A stretch of 64,000 nt of DNA from Eublepharis macularius. Lineage: Eukaryota > Chordata > Lepidosauria > Squamata > Eublepharidae. The translations under genes were made by a program, and so were the position numbers. The DNA lies in contig NC_072792.1 of assembly GCF_028583425.1 (NCBI RefSeq), positions 160,958,676 to 161,022,675 of the forward strand. The letters are read 5' to 3'. Positions within the stretch are counted from its first letter, which is position 1. Each line of letters begins with the position of its first letter. This document shows, one piece after another, positions 11,347 to 23,438 of the stretch. The notes under the pieces are model-generated. The model worked only from the letters and a program-made list of their open reading frames with translations, was not told where the DNA came from and did no database searches.

Positions 11347-14300
11347 AAAACTTTACATCATTGAGTTCAGTACGATCCAGCGCAGCAGCCCCCTTGGGGT
11401 ATTCCACCTTTGTCTGAAGCCCACACATGGCACCCGGTTCACAGGAGTCACTCCATGCACCATATGTACCCCATTCTGGTCCACTTCCTTCCAAAATGAT
11501 TCCATCTTCACATTTAAACTTGATGTTGTTGGCTGCTGTATCATCGCCAATTCCTTGGGGTGGTGACACTCGGAGTGAGAATGAAGCCAGAAAGCCAAAC
11601 CAGCAGAACTGTTTATCAGACCAGGTGCCAAACCTTTCAAAACAAGAAAAGACTTATTTTAGGGGTGGTTCACACAGTCAATTTGTGGCTATATTTCACT
11701 AGTTCTTTTCATAGGAGACATCTGGGAAGTATATTCAGTGTGTACATGTTGAGAATATGATTGCATAAGTGATGTATGTCTGTCACATGCAGCATTTGTC
11801 TCTGTGCTGCAAAAAAATTCACCTTCGCATTTCTAAAAATCAGATTTTGGTTAAAGGCACAGGAAAGAAGGATGGGGAGAAATGTGGCTGCTGTATTCAT
11901 ACTCAGCTTTGGTCCTTACCGCCTAAAAATGCTTATCGAAAAGCCTACTAGCTTTGGAAAATTATTTCTGCATCTCCTTGGCTTTTTCGTTCTCTGTCTG
12001 CACCCAAGTTACCCTACTCTACATTATCCAGCTACAACTTTACATAGTCCCCTTCCTTCACAAGCATTCCTATCTTGTGGCTTTCTACTTCTGTTTGTAT
12101 TGGACTTCTTCCTTGCCAATGTGTAAGTAGAACAGAAAAGTCCAACCCCTAATGCTGCTTCTTTCTGCATCCCACAAATGTCATCACCTTTGTAGATCTT
12201 ATTTAGGGATGCTTCAAGTATTGCATCAAGTATATTTGACAGTTGTGCATAACATGTTTGGATATGTTGATCAGATGTTGTCCGTTCAGTTCATGCCAAA
12301 AGGTTTGCCAAACAGGTTTGCTTTGATTTTTTCCCCCAAAATGAAACATATGCTGAAACACTGCCAATTCAGCCATATTGGCAGCCATAAACTAAGGACT
12401 ACAGTTTGATGTAGTGGTTAAGAGCAGCAGGACTCTAATCTGGAGAACTGGGTTTTATTCCCCACTTCTCCACTTGAAGCTATTGACCTTGGGTCAGTCA
12501 CAAGTCTTTCAGCCCCACTCACCTCACAGGGTGATTGTTGTGGGGATAATAATAACATACTTTGTAAACAGCTCTAAGCAGGTATTAAGTTGTCCTGATG
12601 AACAGCGGTATATAAAAAGAATGTTGTTGTTGTTGTTGTTATTGGTGTTGGTGTCAGTGTTGGTATTACAATGACCAAAATCGAAGAGTACAGTTTAATC
12701 ACATCATCGATTTGTGATTGATTTACATTATTTTGGACGTAATTAACTATCTACAGCTGCATGCAATGGGGCCAGCCATGCAACTGGGTGCAGCTGGAAG
12801 GATTTTTGAGTGCTTTTGAAAAATTGGTAAGTATAATTGCACTGCTGGAAACTAACATGCTAACATTCTATTGCCATGGTCTTTATTATTTATTTTTTAA
12901 TTTATTTTATTTTATCATATTTGTATTCCGCCCTCCCCGCAAGCAGGCTCAGGGCAGATAACAACATTTAAAACATTCCATATAAAACATTTAAAGGGTC
13001 TAAGGGTCCAACTGTCATGAAAAAAGAAAATCCCTAGCCTGTTCTGTTTCAATCTTATGGGGGAAGATATAAACACAACAAAAGGGGGCTAGATACTTTT
13101 TTTTAAATGGATAATGGGACTTCCGAGATCATCGTAACAGATAATTAGGAACATTTAAAAAGTAGGATCTCCTAGACATGTATACTTGCTCTACATATTG
13201 GCATGCTTCTCACAAACTAGTGATCATGAGTGGGCAGGAGATGCAGCCGAAGTGCTCATGCCCATGTCCACTCTCTGAATCCAGACTGAATGTACAGATA
13301 GAGTGTGTTTAGAGGGCTCTGGTCTAGTCTGTGGACTGAGCCTAAACAGTTACTAAAAACAGAGGTGTTGCTCCTACTTGTAAATCATGTATCCCGATGC
13401 TTACTGAAACCCCCAGTCACTGGAATGGGAACTAAGACAAGGACAGAAGAAAACAGAAGCCCAGGCAAGAGAGGAACTGTGAGGCTAGCAGCAACCTGCC
13501 TTAGAATAAGCTACTGTCCCCTGTTAACCTCTCCCGGGTGAAGGTAAGGAAGATGTCCCCACAATAGTGGCCTATAATCCTTACCACAGCCTAAAGTTTC
13601 CTTTAATAGCAGCTTAAGTGTGACCTATGTAGGATATACACACCAAGGAAATGCCACGTATTGCCCTTCAGTGGGGCTGCAGCAGTCAGATCTAAGAGGA
13701 TGGCCACAGTTGTGATGGCAGCGCCCCTACTGAAGAGCGATATGTGACATGAAACACTGTTAAGCTCTATCTCTACATGGCACTGACATTTTTACAATGT
13801 ACATTCTTCCCTTGAACCTACTAATAGGAAACATTTTATAATAATAGCCCCCTGAAAGACCTTGAAAAAAGTGAAATGCCTTATCATGGATCTCTGTCTT
13901 GGTTGCTAGTGGGAAGGGTGGGAGAAATTTGGTGCGCAAAGACTAATAGCATAATAAAATAAGATAATAGCATGTGCCATCAGGTAAGTATCTGAAAGGG
14001 AAGTTTAACAGTGACAGTAACACTCTAGGAACCCCCCAAATCACTATGGTAAAAATCATATGTGACAGACAGGAAAAGGTTCCACCCTCCCTTGTCAGAG
14101 CAGACCAGTCAGATTCAAAAGGCAAATGGATCTCTGAAGTAAAGGGAGTATCATGGGGTAGTGGAACTGTCAACCACCAACAGAAAAAACAGACAGTTGT
14201 GTTTTGGAGGGAGATTGGATAGCAGGTATTCTGGAATAAACAGGAAGTCCAGTAGGAATTGAAGTGGTTGATTCTGACAGGCAGGGGTTTGGGTACTGTT

Positions 14301-17300
14301 TCCAGTGAAAAGTACCAAACTATCTAGTTACTGTTATGTTCAAAGCAGCTGAAATAATAAACATTGTAAGCCATCATAAGTATAAGCACCTCTCAGCTCT
14401 AGGATTGTGTCAGTTAATCATCTGGAGTGGGAAACAATGACAACTCATGCTTACCATTTAAATAAAATTATTTCTTTTGTTCCAATAGACTCTTATGTTA
14501 TCCTTAACCCAGATTTTGCCACTACACTCTATGCCAGTCTGGATTTATGTGATAAATCCTGTACCTTTTGGGTACAGGATTATAGAATACTGTGAGTATG
14601 TCAAAATAAACACAGTAAAATAAGTCCACTTCACCTTGTACGCTTAAAGCATTCTGTGGCTCTGCTATTATATAAATACAGGGAAAGTTGTGAGTGGTGA
14701 GGTGGTACACAACACTACAACCCAAGGGACTTGTTAGTGGTAAAAAGATGTATAAAATACTATAGCAGGAGAAGTGCCTGAATTAGGCGTTATGGCACCA
14801 TAGAGATTTGCGGAATTTCTAGAGCACTGCTGATGCTGTGTCATCATTCCTGAAATCTCACCTGGAAGTCAAGGAGTTGTGAGGCAACATTTACCCCAGT
14901 TTTATTCCTGCTGCTTCATTAAACTGGTCTGGGCACTGGAGCACACCTATCTGGTAACCCTATTCCATGCTTGTGAAGGGAACAGTAGTAGAATGAGAAG
15001 GAGAGGGGAAGACAACATATGGGATATGGGAATATGCTAATACTGGGAGTAACATTTTTTTTTAAAGGCAGATGACAAAGTACTCACCGGCCCACTGAAG
15101 ACGTAATGAATGTACCATCTGAACAATGCAGGCGAATGCCATTTATACCAGTATCATCAATTAGTCTTCCATGCTCCTTTGGCAACTGGGAAAGTGCCAC
15201 AATGTAGACCAGAAACAGAGAAAAGAACTGATTAGTTTTGGAAGTGAAATGGACCCTCCATGTCCAGAACCAGTATACTTCAAAGAATCCAATGCTGGCG
15301 GAAATGAAGAGGGCTTTTCTTTCTTGCATCTCTTCCCAGTGTGATCAGTCGCCAATGGAAATGGGATGTTGCCTGGGCTAGATGGATTTTGTAGTCGGAA
15401 ACTCAACACTTCTTATGTGGACTACAGATCTAATTGCTGTGAGGAATGGGATTTCATTGGGGAAACTTAAATAAAATCTTATATACTAATAGCCAAGTGG
15501 CCCTGATCTGTAGGTGCTTAAATTCAGAGCCTGGAGCCATGAATGGACAAGTAATATCTTTCCATACACCTGAAAAATGCCCCGTTTGCAGAAAAATCTG
15601 AAATAAAAAAATATTGGGGGTTGGTTAAGAAACCCATAATTATAAAAGGAACCCCTGTAGTTTTAAGAATCAGATGCCCTCGGTGGCTGTTGCTAGGCAA
15701 CCATACCAGTATTCCAGGCTTGGGTCTTTTCTGCATGGAGCTTTTCCAATCAGTTCTGGCCCCATACTGCATCAATTTCTTTCTAGAGTTCAGCAGGCAT
15801 GGTCAAAATACTCCAATTCAGTCTCCAAACTGCTTCCCAGACTATTTTGCATTCTGCATGTAGAAAGGCTGCATCTACTGCAGAAAGGACCATTCCCCGG
15901 CTTTTCTACAGCTTTTCTCCCTGTGCACATAGCTTGATGTTTTTTTCCCCAGCCAAGTCCAACCTGGGCTTTCTTGAAGTGCAGAATGCTTTCTTCGATG
16001 TGAGGCTTTGCCTTGGCACTGCCTTTCACCCTTCCCTTTATTTCCCTGCATCCTTATAGACTGAACATCAACCAATCCATTTTTTTCTGAAGTTGTAATA
16101 TATTAAATAGCAACCTTGCAACATTGGTGCCTGAAAGTAAGAGCTCCCACCAGGCTCTCAAATGTATAAGTTCATCACTCTGGTTCATTCCCTAAGTTTG
16201 TGCAGGGCCCAAACTAGGCATGTTTTGAGAAAAGGTGAGATGGCTTGCTAATCAGCCACATCTGCAAGTCTTTGCAGTCCCTTGAGAACTGGCCTTGGGA
16301 AGCTTGGTGAGTCTCAGTTGCAATAAGTTTAAATCAGTACTTCTATATTTCTCATGCTTGCACTGCCAATTAAGTATTGAAGCCCTGATTGCCTCATGGT
16401 TCTGGAGGCTGATGCAGTGGACCCTGAAAATGGCTGATTGTCTCTACAGTGAAACTTCTGTAGTTAGTATCTGTCTAACAGCATGTGTGAGAGAGGCTAT
16501 TGCTTCCATGCTATACCATTAGGGCGCCTAGAGCCACTTGGCATGGAATGGATGCCGATGCCTATTCTAAAGCCCTTTGGGTAAGAACTGTCATCTAGAA
16601 GCCAAGTTAAAGACTGCAGGAGAGCCAGCTTGAAGCATTTTAGCTAGTTATTTTATATTTTGTGACAACCAGCCTTATTTGTTTTGTGCTTGCCTATTGC
16701 ATTTGAGGAGTGGTTCCTGCTTAGCCTATGCTCCTTATAATCTGTAATTAATAAACCTTAAATATATTTTACTTGCCTGTGTCCAGAGTTACTTGCTGAA
16801 TATGTGCATGTCCAGAGGCTGAAAGCCTCCTATAAACAGGGCCAGAAACCTTGAGAAGGTATGTAACTGAAGCAAATGAATAAATATAGGTGAAGATGGG
16901 GGACAGATAAAAGATAAGTTTTTAGTGGGTTTGAAGGAGAGAAGGATGTATAGAAAGATGAACACATAGAGGCTGCAGGAGAAGGGAAAGAGGAAATGGC
17001 ATGGGGAAGGGAATACAGGAAAAGTGACGTCCCCGCCCTCCCCACAAGTCCTTGCAGATTCCCTACCATGCAACTGAGCCTGGTTCAGCTAGCACCATGC
17101 AGCTGGGCCTTAGGGGAGAGGCTGCTGGGGGTGACAGGTGAAGTTGGGGACAGACAAAGTTGGGTAGGAAGGAGAGAAGGAAGCGGGAAAAGGAAGAGGC
17201 TATGAAGAGAAAGGGAATGGGAAGAGGACATGGTGGCAGAGGAGAAAATGAGGTTCTTGCTAGTCCCCACTGTCTATATATCTAATTCTCAACCCGGGCA

Positions 17301-19170
17301 AATCTGATGAGAAACCTGGAGACTGGAGCCCTGAACAGAAAAGACAAATCTTTCTACAAACCTGAAAAATGCCCCAGGTTTGCTGAAAAATCTGAAAATT
17401 TTCAAAAAGGAAAAAATACATGAGGTGAGCAGGTTAAAAACCCAAAAATGATAAAAGGCATATGAGGGAAGTGTTGCATGGCCTTCCAAAGCCCCATATG
17501 AGGCAAAGTGGGTAGCAACAGCCTTCCAAGTGAAACAAAGCAGGGAGACTGTGGTTGCTTTGCCCAAACTGTGTGTGAGGCAAGGGAGGCAGCCCATGTG
17601 AGGCAATGGCCCACATAAAGTTAGGGAGGCAGTGGTGCTTGACTCAGCCCATGTGAGGCAATGGAAGCAGCAGTGCCACACCCCCACAGCTCTGTGTAGG
17701 GTGAAGCAAGGGAGCTAGCCACCCTAGCCCTGCATGAGGTGAAAGAGGTGGCTTCTAGCCAGTAGCAACTCCATGCAGCACTCAGCCTGCCTGAAGAGAG
17801 AAAAATGGCAACCAGCCAATTTTGAGGACAGGCTGACTTTTCCTCCCTCCCTCCCTCTCGCTGGGGCTGGGGCTGGGCAGGCAAAATGCCTCTCCCTCTC
17901 TCCTTTGAGGAACCAGGGCCACGTGGGCTGGTGGAGGGGCTCTTTTCTAAGGTGTTTTACTCCCAATCAGCCTCTGTTCACAGACTTGTTCTTTGGATAA
18001 TATGGAGAAGAGGATAATGATGTAAACTGCTTTGGGTCCCCCATTATGGAGAAACATGGGATATAAATGAAGTAAATACAAAATAAATATTAATATCAAC
18101 ATTAGCTAAATCAGCAGAAAATCATACTATCCATCATTGCTACATAAATCATTAAAAGGGAGCAATATCATGAGCCCAAGCAAGTGTCTTAACAGCAGAA
18201 ATAAGCAGAGCTCACAGGCAAGGAGCCCCTTCTAGAAAGAAGCCTGATAATTCAAAGTCACATATTTATAGGATTTTAGCATCATCTCCTAAGTGTCCCA
18301 CTTGATAAGGGAACATATTCTTGGCTAACTAATTATCTTACAACTTCAAACACCATACAAAGTTATCTATATGAATACCTTTTGGTCCTCATCCAATACA
18401 CCCATCCTTGAAATCATATTTTTTGCTTCTGTGAACTTGGATGTGCCTGCCATTCTCAGATGCTTCCTGAACCAGGGCATCAACACATAGAATATCTATT
18501 GATATGGGCTAGATGGCTTTTCAGCAGCAGCAGCAACAATATCAACAACAGTGTGCTTATATACCACCCTTCTTGATAGATTAATGCCACATTCAGAGTG
18601 GTGAAAAAGTCAGCGTTATTATTATCCCCACAATACAGCTGGGGAGCTGGGGCTGAAAGGCATGGCTTACCCAAGGCCATCTGCAGAGCTCATGGTAGTT
18701 GTGGAGCCAAAATAGCAGAGTGCTGATTCACAACCCAGCCACTTAACCACTATGGTTGAGCAGCTCTCTACACAAGGCCATACAATTGTGTTACTCCTGC
18801 TTCATGCCCCTCTTCAAAGTTGTTCTGTTCTGGTCCTCTAGACTCCCTTTCAGGCATGTCTAGCTGTGGGACCAGGCCAGCTCTATTCCTGTGTGCACAG
18901 ACACCTTCTGTGATCCCCTTGGGCAAATTCAGCAGCAGTTCCCCAATTTTTCAGGATATATCTGAGACAAGACAACAAGGACAGAAAGTAAGAGACTACC
19001 TTTAGTGAAAATCCTTCCACATAGCCTTCAGGACACAATTGCTTTTCCCCCCATTCTCCCCATTGTCCTCCATTAGTTACTTCAAGAGTCTTGAGGACTT
19101 TCCGGGTGTTCGTTTCCACTTCCCACAGGGAGCAAGAGAAGAGTAGGGAGAGTACAGTAGTATGGTGCAT
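11309..19170 (-). CDS. VMO1: Vitelline membrane outer layer protein 1, copy A
   Basis: The coding exons on the minus strand are exon 1 at 19170-19000 (171 nt), exon 2 at 15185-15088 (98 nt) and exon 3 at 11633-11309 (325 nt), giving 197 aa. All four intron borders are GT-AG, with phase 0 and then phase 2. The start is the ATG in AATATGCACC, the position conserved in the other copies. A signal peptide ([14 protein letters not shown]) is followed by the VMO1 signatures [39 protein letters not shown]-type [31 protein letters not shown] and [10 protein letters not shown]. Eight cysteines are kept, as expected for the beta-prism fold of this secreted egg-membrane protein. Oddity: the stop after the final CC is lost, and the chain runs on as EYLMPTPLY into a 28-bp tandem repeat. 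Confidence 0.92.
12400..12668 (+). mobile_element. tRNA-derived SINE (Sauria type), unit A only
   Basis: The body reads GTAGTGGTTAAGAGCAGCAG, then a CTCTAATCTGGAGAACTGGG block, a GACCTTGGGTCAGTCAC block and the tail TTAAGTTGTCCTGATGAAC, followed by a GTT-rich simple repeat. It interrupts sequence that is continuous in unit B at about 24,505, so it inserted after the A/B duplication or was lost from B. Confidence 0.85.
12880..13008. repeat. Dispersed repeat tail, unit A only
   Basis: This is a T/A-rich stretch followed by TATTCCGCCCTCCCCGCAAG and CAGGGCAGATAACAACA. A related block lies at 20,130-20,200. Unit B lacks it at about 24,722. It is probably the end of a SINE or LINE, and the family is not resolved. 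Confidence 0.45.
17985..18085 (+). mobile_element. SINE tail in intron 1 of copy A, shared with copy B
   Basis: The stretch GGATAATGATGTAAACTGCTTTGGG, with a later GGGATATAAATGAAGTAAATA, is the tail of a common squamate SINE (compare 59,770-59,860). The preceding 17,290-17,980 holds internal copies of CATGTGAGGCAA-type motifs. The same block occupies 31,190-32,035 in copy B, so it predates the A/B duplication. The long minus-strand frames here, such as 17289-17687, are repeat-derived. Confidence 0.6.
18513..18765 (-). mobile_element. tRNA-derived SINE, unit A only
   Basis: Read on the minus strand it has the AGTGGTTAAGTGGCTGGGTTG head, the GGCCTTGGGTAAGCC middle and the GGGTGGTATATAAGCACACTG tail, ending in a GTTGTTGATATTGTTGCTGCTG run. 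It interrupts intron or flank sequence that is continuous in unit B at about 32,715. Confidence 0.75.
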
Positions 19171-19230
19171 ATTGAAGCTTCCACTCAGCAGAGAGTTTGG
19201 TAGATGGCAACAGCCCCAGAGACCAGGAAC

Positions 19231-19266
19231 CTTATTTTATGGGTTTAGGTGGCATGCCCCATTAAT
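19231..19266 (-). promoter_or_regulatory. Core promoter of VMO1 copy A
   Basis: On the minus strand, AATTAATGGGGCATGCC (about 19251-19267) is followed by CATAAAATAAGG (19230-19241) and then GTTCCTGGTCTCT, about 60 bp before the ATG. Copies C and D have the same layout with a canonical TATAAAA, so this box has a C in place of the first T. The promoter role is inferred from position and conservation among five copies. Confidence 0.6.
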
Positions 19267-20317
19267 TTGAGGGCAAGCACTCATGGCACATTCACTACCA
19301 TGTCAATGTGCTCTTCCACTGATAGGATCTTCACTAAACTAAGTAGTCCATTATTTTCACACAGTTAAGTTTCCATATTGTTTGCATTGGTGGGTTGGAA
19401 TTCTACCCAGTGGCAAATAGCCCAAAGCTCTGGGTGAATGCATATTCATCCATGAGGAAAAGAATCCATCCTCGTCCTGATTATGTCCTCCAGCATAAAT
19501 TACAAAAATGGGACTCCTTCTATGATGTTCCAGTCAATACGAAGGGATTCCATAACAATGAGCAATGGTCTTCATAAAAAACCAACCAAAATGATCATAG
19601 GATAGAGCACTAACACTACAAGGCAAGTATAAGAATTGAGGGTGAGGAAAAAATCAGGTAAAGGAAACTACAGACAGAGTTCCACAGCTGACCCATCAAG
19701 GAGGGGGAGGGTGCAAGTAGGCAGGAGCCTGTGAGCCACACAGGAAAGCCAGGCCCCACAGGGAGATTGGCAACCCTAGAGGGGAAGGCTGGGAGGTGTA
19801 TTTTCACCTCAAGACACATTCAGTGACTCCCAATAGCAAGTATATACTCTTTAGAATGTTGGAGAGATGACAAATCAAGGCCGCATATGCAAATGACCTC
19901 AGGAAAGAGTGGCAGTTGGTGGAGGGGGGAGGACCCTGCCAGCCACACAGGGAAGCTGTATCCCTATGGGAAAACACATTTGACCCCTTTTTACCCCCTT
20001 AGAGGGCGAATTTCTTAAAATCCCTTCTTAGTGAGCCCCCCTACATCAGAAAAGGAACGTTCTGCCCAAATCTCACATTTCTAGGTCCAGGGGTTTGGGC
20101 TGGGCAAGTCAGGACACTTGTCTTTATATATATAGATTTATTTGATTTATACACCTCCCTCCTCACAAATGGGCTCAAGGTGGCTAATAACATTCATAAA
20201 ACACAGTGAATTAATCACAAAACCATAAAATCAATAATAATCTTTAAAAAGTCATTAAAATAGTCCAGGCGCAGGCTATTGAAATAAATATTTGGAAGTC
20301 CATATATGGGCATAGTA

Positions 20318-21262
20318 GATCTTCGCCTTTTGCTTTGTATAAATTCCTTGTATCCAATTCTTGAATTTTGAGCCACAGTTTAGATTTTGCATTACTATTT
20401 GCAGAAAAGTCCAAGAGAGATTATCAAATGCTTTTTCGGCATCCAGGAAGATAAAAGCCAATTTATGTCCTTTTTTTCCTACTAATTCCATGGCATCAAT
20501 TACAAATTGAACATTTTCTTTCATGTGTCTCTTGGAAACAAAGCTCGTCTGATCAGAGTGTATAATATTTGTTATGCATCTCTTAAGTCTCTCTGCCAGA
20601 ATAGAGGTAAACAATTTGTAATCCACATTCAATAACGAAATAGATCTATATGATTGAGGTAACATTGGATCATTCCCCTCTTTATAAATCAGCATTATAT
20701 GTGCCTCCTACCATGTTGGTGGTAGAATCTTATCTTCACTTATCTTGTTCATCACTTTTTGGAGCAGCAATGTCAATTCTTCAAAACATTTGTAATACAT
20801 GGCTGTTAGTCCATTCGGGCCTGGCGCTTTATCTTTTTTCAGTTTCCTTATAGCTTGCAAAATCTCTTGCACTGTAATATTATGATTCAATACCTCCTTG
20901 TCTTCTATCTTAAACTTAGGAATTAATGTATCTTTAACGCAATCTTCTATTCCTTGTTCTATAGAGGTTTCTTTCTTATACAATTCAGAGAAAAAGGAAA
21001 TAAATTGTTGATGTATTTCTTTTTCTCTATATGTTATTCCATCAGACTTTTTAACTGCTGCAATCCTTTTTCAGCTTCTTTCTTTAAACAATAAGCCAAG
21101 AAAACACCTGGTTTATTTGCGTGTTTGAAGTGTTTCTGCTTCATGAAGCTTAATCTCTTCTGCATATCTTCAACTTGTAACAAATTCAATTGATTTCTTA
21201 TTTGCTTAATTGAACTAACTAATTGATAATCAATGTAATTATAAACATCACTTAATTTAAAA
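20318..21262 (-). pseudogene. L1 ORF2 fragment (PGPNGL to RT region)
   Basis: This is a truncated L1 piece, minus strand, within the upstream flank of unit A. Readable blocks are KAPGPNGLTAMYYKCFEEL, then after an in-frame TAG at about 20707-20709 the RT segment SYRSISLLNVDYKLF, ILAERLKRCI and FIFLDAEKAFDNL. It lacks the endonuclease, the FADD box and the 3' end. It belongs to a different L1 lineage from the full-length copy. VMO1-flank sequence resumes at 21,264. A dispersed repeat tail precedes it at 20,130-20,262. Confidence 0.88.
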
Positions 21263-21788
21263 CGGCCTTTTAAAAATAGTAACTGAAATGGTCTAACTTG
21301 TTGCCTTAATGGAAGTTCTCCTTATGACTTAGGGGAATTAGCATTCAAGGAGATCCAGAGAGATGAGTAACTGGATCTGCACCAATGTATATCAGGATCG
21401 TTGCCCTAGAGAACTGTTAAATAAACAGGCAGATGTTTTTCAGGAAATGTTTCTTTATTAACAGAGAAATAAAAGACAGAGAACCACACAGAACATACAC
21501 ACAGATCTAGCTAAGAAAACGGGAGGAAAAGGGGAGAAAGGAGTTTCAGGGATTTTCTCTCTTTCTCTCTGCCTATGGCTGGACAGCCCAGTTATAGAGT
21601 AAAATGTGCCCTGGGGCAAGGCTGATGTCTTGCAGCCAAACACAAAAACGTGATGGCTGTCTCCAGAGGTGGAACAATGAATTGGAAAAGGCATGATATG
21701 ACTATATGGGTTGACATAGATAAAAATATGACTTGACGACCTGGTAAGTATCGGATAGGAAGGCTATCAGGTTTGCTGAATAGCCTGA

Positions 21789-22672
21789 TGTGACAGAATG
21801 GGCTTTTAAATGAAAGGTTTACTAAGTGCAGCACCCTGAGAGTGAAAGAGAAAGGGTTAAAATACTGCCTGAAGGAAGAATGATTGTCAGGCTACTCCCT
21901 TCTCTCTGTGATTGGCTAGTGAGAAGGCAACAATTGGTGCTGACAGAATTGTTGAAGGAGTTGAAGTTTGGAGTCTGACAAGGAGGGTCAGACTAGTAAT
22001 GCTTTGTGTGAGGAAAAAGGGAATGTTCGCACTAACTAAGATAGCTTTAGGTTTCTGGAAAACTTTTAATTAAAGAACTAAAGTGTGAAAGCCAGCACTG
22101 ATTTACATGGATAAGAGAAAACTGGGAGTGTGCTCTTGGCAGAGAAAGTGGGTAGTGAAAGGAGACTCCGCATTAGCCAAGTGATCAGGGTTATGTCTTT
22201 TGGAGAAGAATAATTCCTGCTTAGTGTTTAAAAAGGGAGGTTTGGTTCTGAGGAGGACCCTAGGTCTGGTGTAAAGGGGAAAGAGTGCTGTATTGATGTC
22301 AGAACACCTAAGCTGTAAAGTGAAATCTAAGTCTGAAACTACCAACTTCTCACTTTTAAGATCTATAAGAACTGAAACTAAGCTTTAAGAAGATTTATTG
22401 TGCCTAATGCTTGTGAAGTATTCTGTACTATAATCAAAATTTACCTCAGCTTTTCTTTCCCTGCCTAGCAATATACCAACTCTGCCTTTTTTTTAACCTG
22501 CTGTTTCTTTTTGGAACTTTACTCAGCCTCTACTGCCATTTCATTTGAAGAAGATGTTGACTCCTGCTACTCCTCTACCAAATATTTAGACTTGCCACAG
22601 CAACCAGTCTTGACTGTTTGGAGATAAAATCAACCTCACAGTGGGGGAGTGAGTAGGACTTATGTCATACCC
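21789..22672 (+). mobile_element. Solo LTR, same family as 686-7901
   Basis: It starts TGTGACAGAATGGGC and shares GTGCAGCACCCTGAGAG, the TCTGTGATTGGCTAGT promoter-like block, AAAGCCAGCACTGATTTAC and GGTTTGGTTCTGAGGAGGAC with the LTR at 26,229-27,219. No internal genes are seen. The right edge near 22,672 is approximate and no clear target duplication was confirmed. Confidence 0.65.
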
Positions 22673-23071
22673 GATTAGTTAAGTGGGAGGGGGGAAGGTA
22701 GAGGAAGGTGCCAATGAGATTAGGCTGAGAATTTCCTCTGGAACTCTGAATGTCTAGTATATCAGGGAGCTAAATAACCTGAATATGGGAAAGTCTCATT
22801 TAATACACCAATAGACCATTTCCAGCACTTGATAATGAGATGCTAACTACTCAGTATTCTGTTATTTCATAATCCATGAGTAAAAAGGTGCAACTATAAC
22901 ATATCCCAGAGTCTGAAAGAACTCATAGGTGTAAGTTAGTAGTCCTTAAAGACTACAGATATCCCATTATAACTCTACCCTTTATCTACAAACAAAAGTC
23001 CTTAATCAATTTCCATACATTATAATGAAATTATCTTATTATTTTAAATGTTGCCTTAATTAGGAGTCTGC

Positions 23072-23279
23072 CCTGACCTGGATAGCTCAGACAAGCCCAG
23101 TCTAATAAAATCTTAGAAAGTACGAAGAGTCAGCCTGCATTAGTAATTGGATGGGAGACCTCAAAAAAAGACCAGGGTTGCAGAGGCAGGCAATGGCAAA
23201 TCACTTCCACTGATCTTTTGCCATGAAAACCTCATGAGGGGTTGCCATAAGTCAGTCATAACATGATGGCACACTCTAC
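23072..23279 (+). mobile_element. 5S-rRNA-derived SINE, copy 1
   Basis: CTGACCTGGATAGCTCAGACAAGCCC and AGTAATTGGATGGGAGACCTC correspond to the 5S rRNA promoter body. The 3' part has GCCATAAGTCAGTCATAACATGATGGCAC. A target duplication AATTAGGAGTCT flanks it (about 23,059 and 23,284). Unit A lacks the insertion at about 11,132. The same insertion reappears at 34,930 in the orphan 3' flank. Confidence 0.8.
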
Positions 23280-23438
23280 TTCCAAATTAGGAGTCTACTT
23301 AATTAAACGTATAGAGGGGTTAAAGAGCAAATGTGTTAATTGATGATACACAGTGAATTCAAATCTAAGACTAAGATGACATCTAGAGAGAGAAATGAAG
23401 AGAGGCACAAATCTCACATACTAATGAGAAGGTTTTAT

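Larger units (their letters stand above)
10815..22750 (-). repeat. VMO1 duplication unit A
   Basis: This long segment runs parallel to 22,750-34,640. The left edge (TTAGGGAGCTAAATAATCTG) matches 22,765, the gene flank and introns match in order, and 19,570-19,640 matches 33,495-33,600. The segment at 21,264-21,300 still matches 34,040-34,075. The two units differ by insertions. Unit A alone has the SINEs at 12,400 and 18,513 and the L1 piece at 20,318. Unit B alone has a 5S-type SINE, LTRs, an L1 tail and a MITE. One gene (copy A) lies inside. Confidence 0.75.

Noticed and set aside
17289..17687. 132-aa minus-strand frame and its overlapping neighbours
   Set aside because: It lies in a repeat with internal CATGTGAGGCAA-type copies, has a diverged parallel at 31,200-31,610 with different frame breaks, and shows no protein domain.
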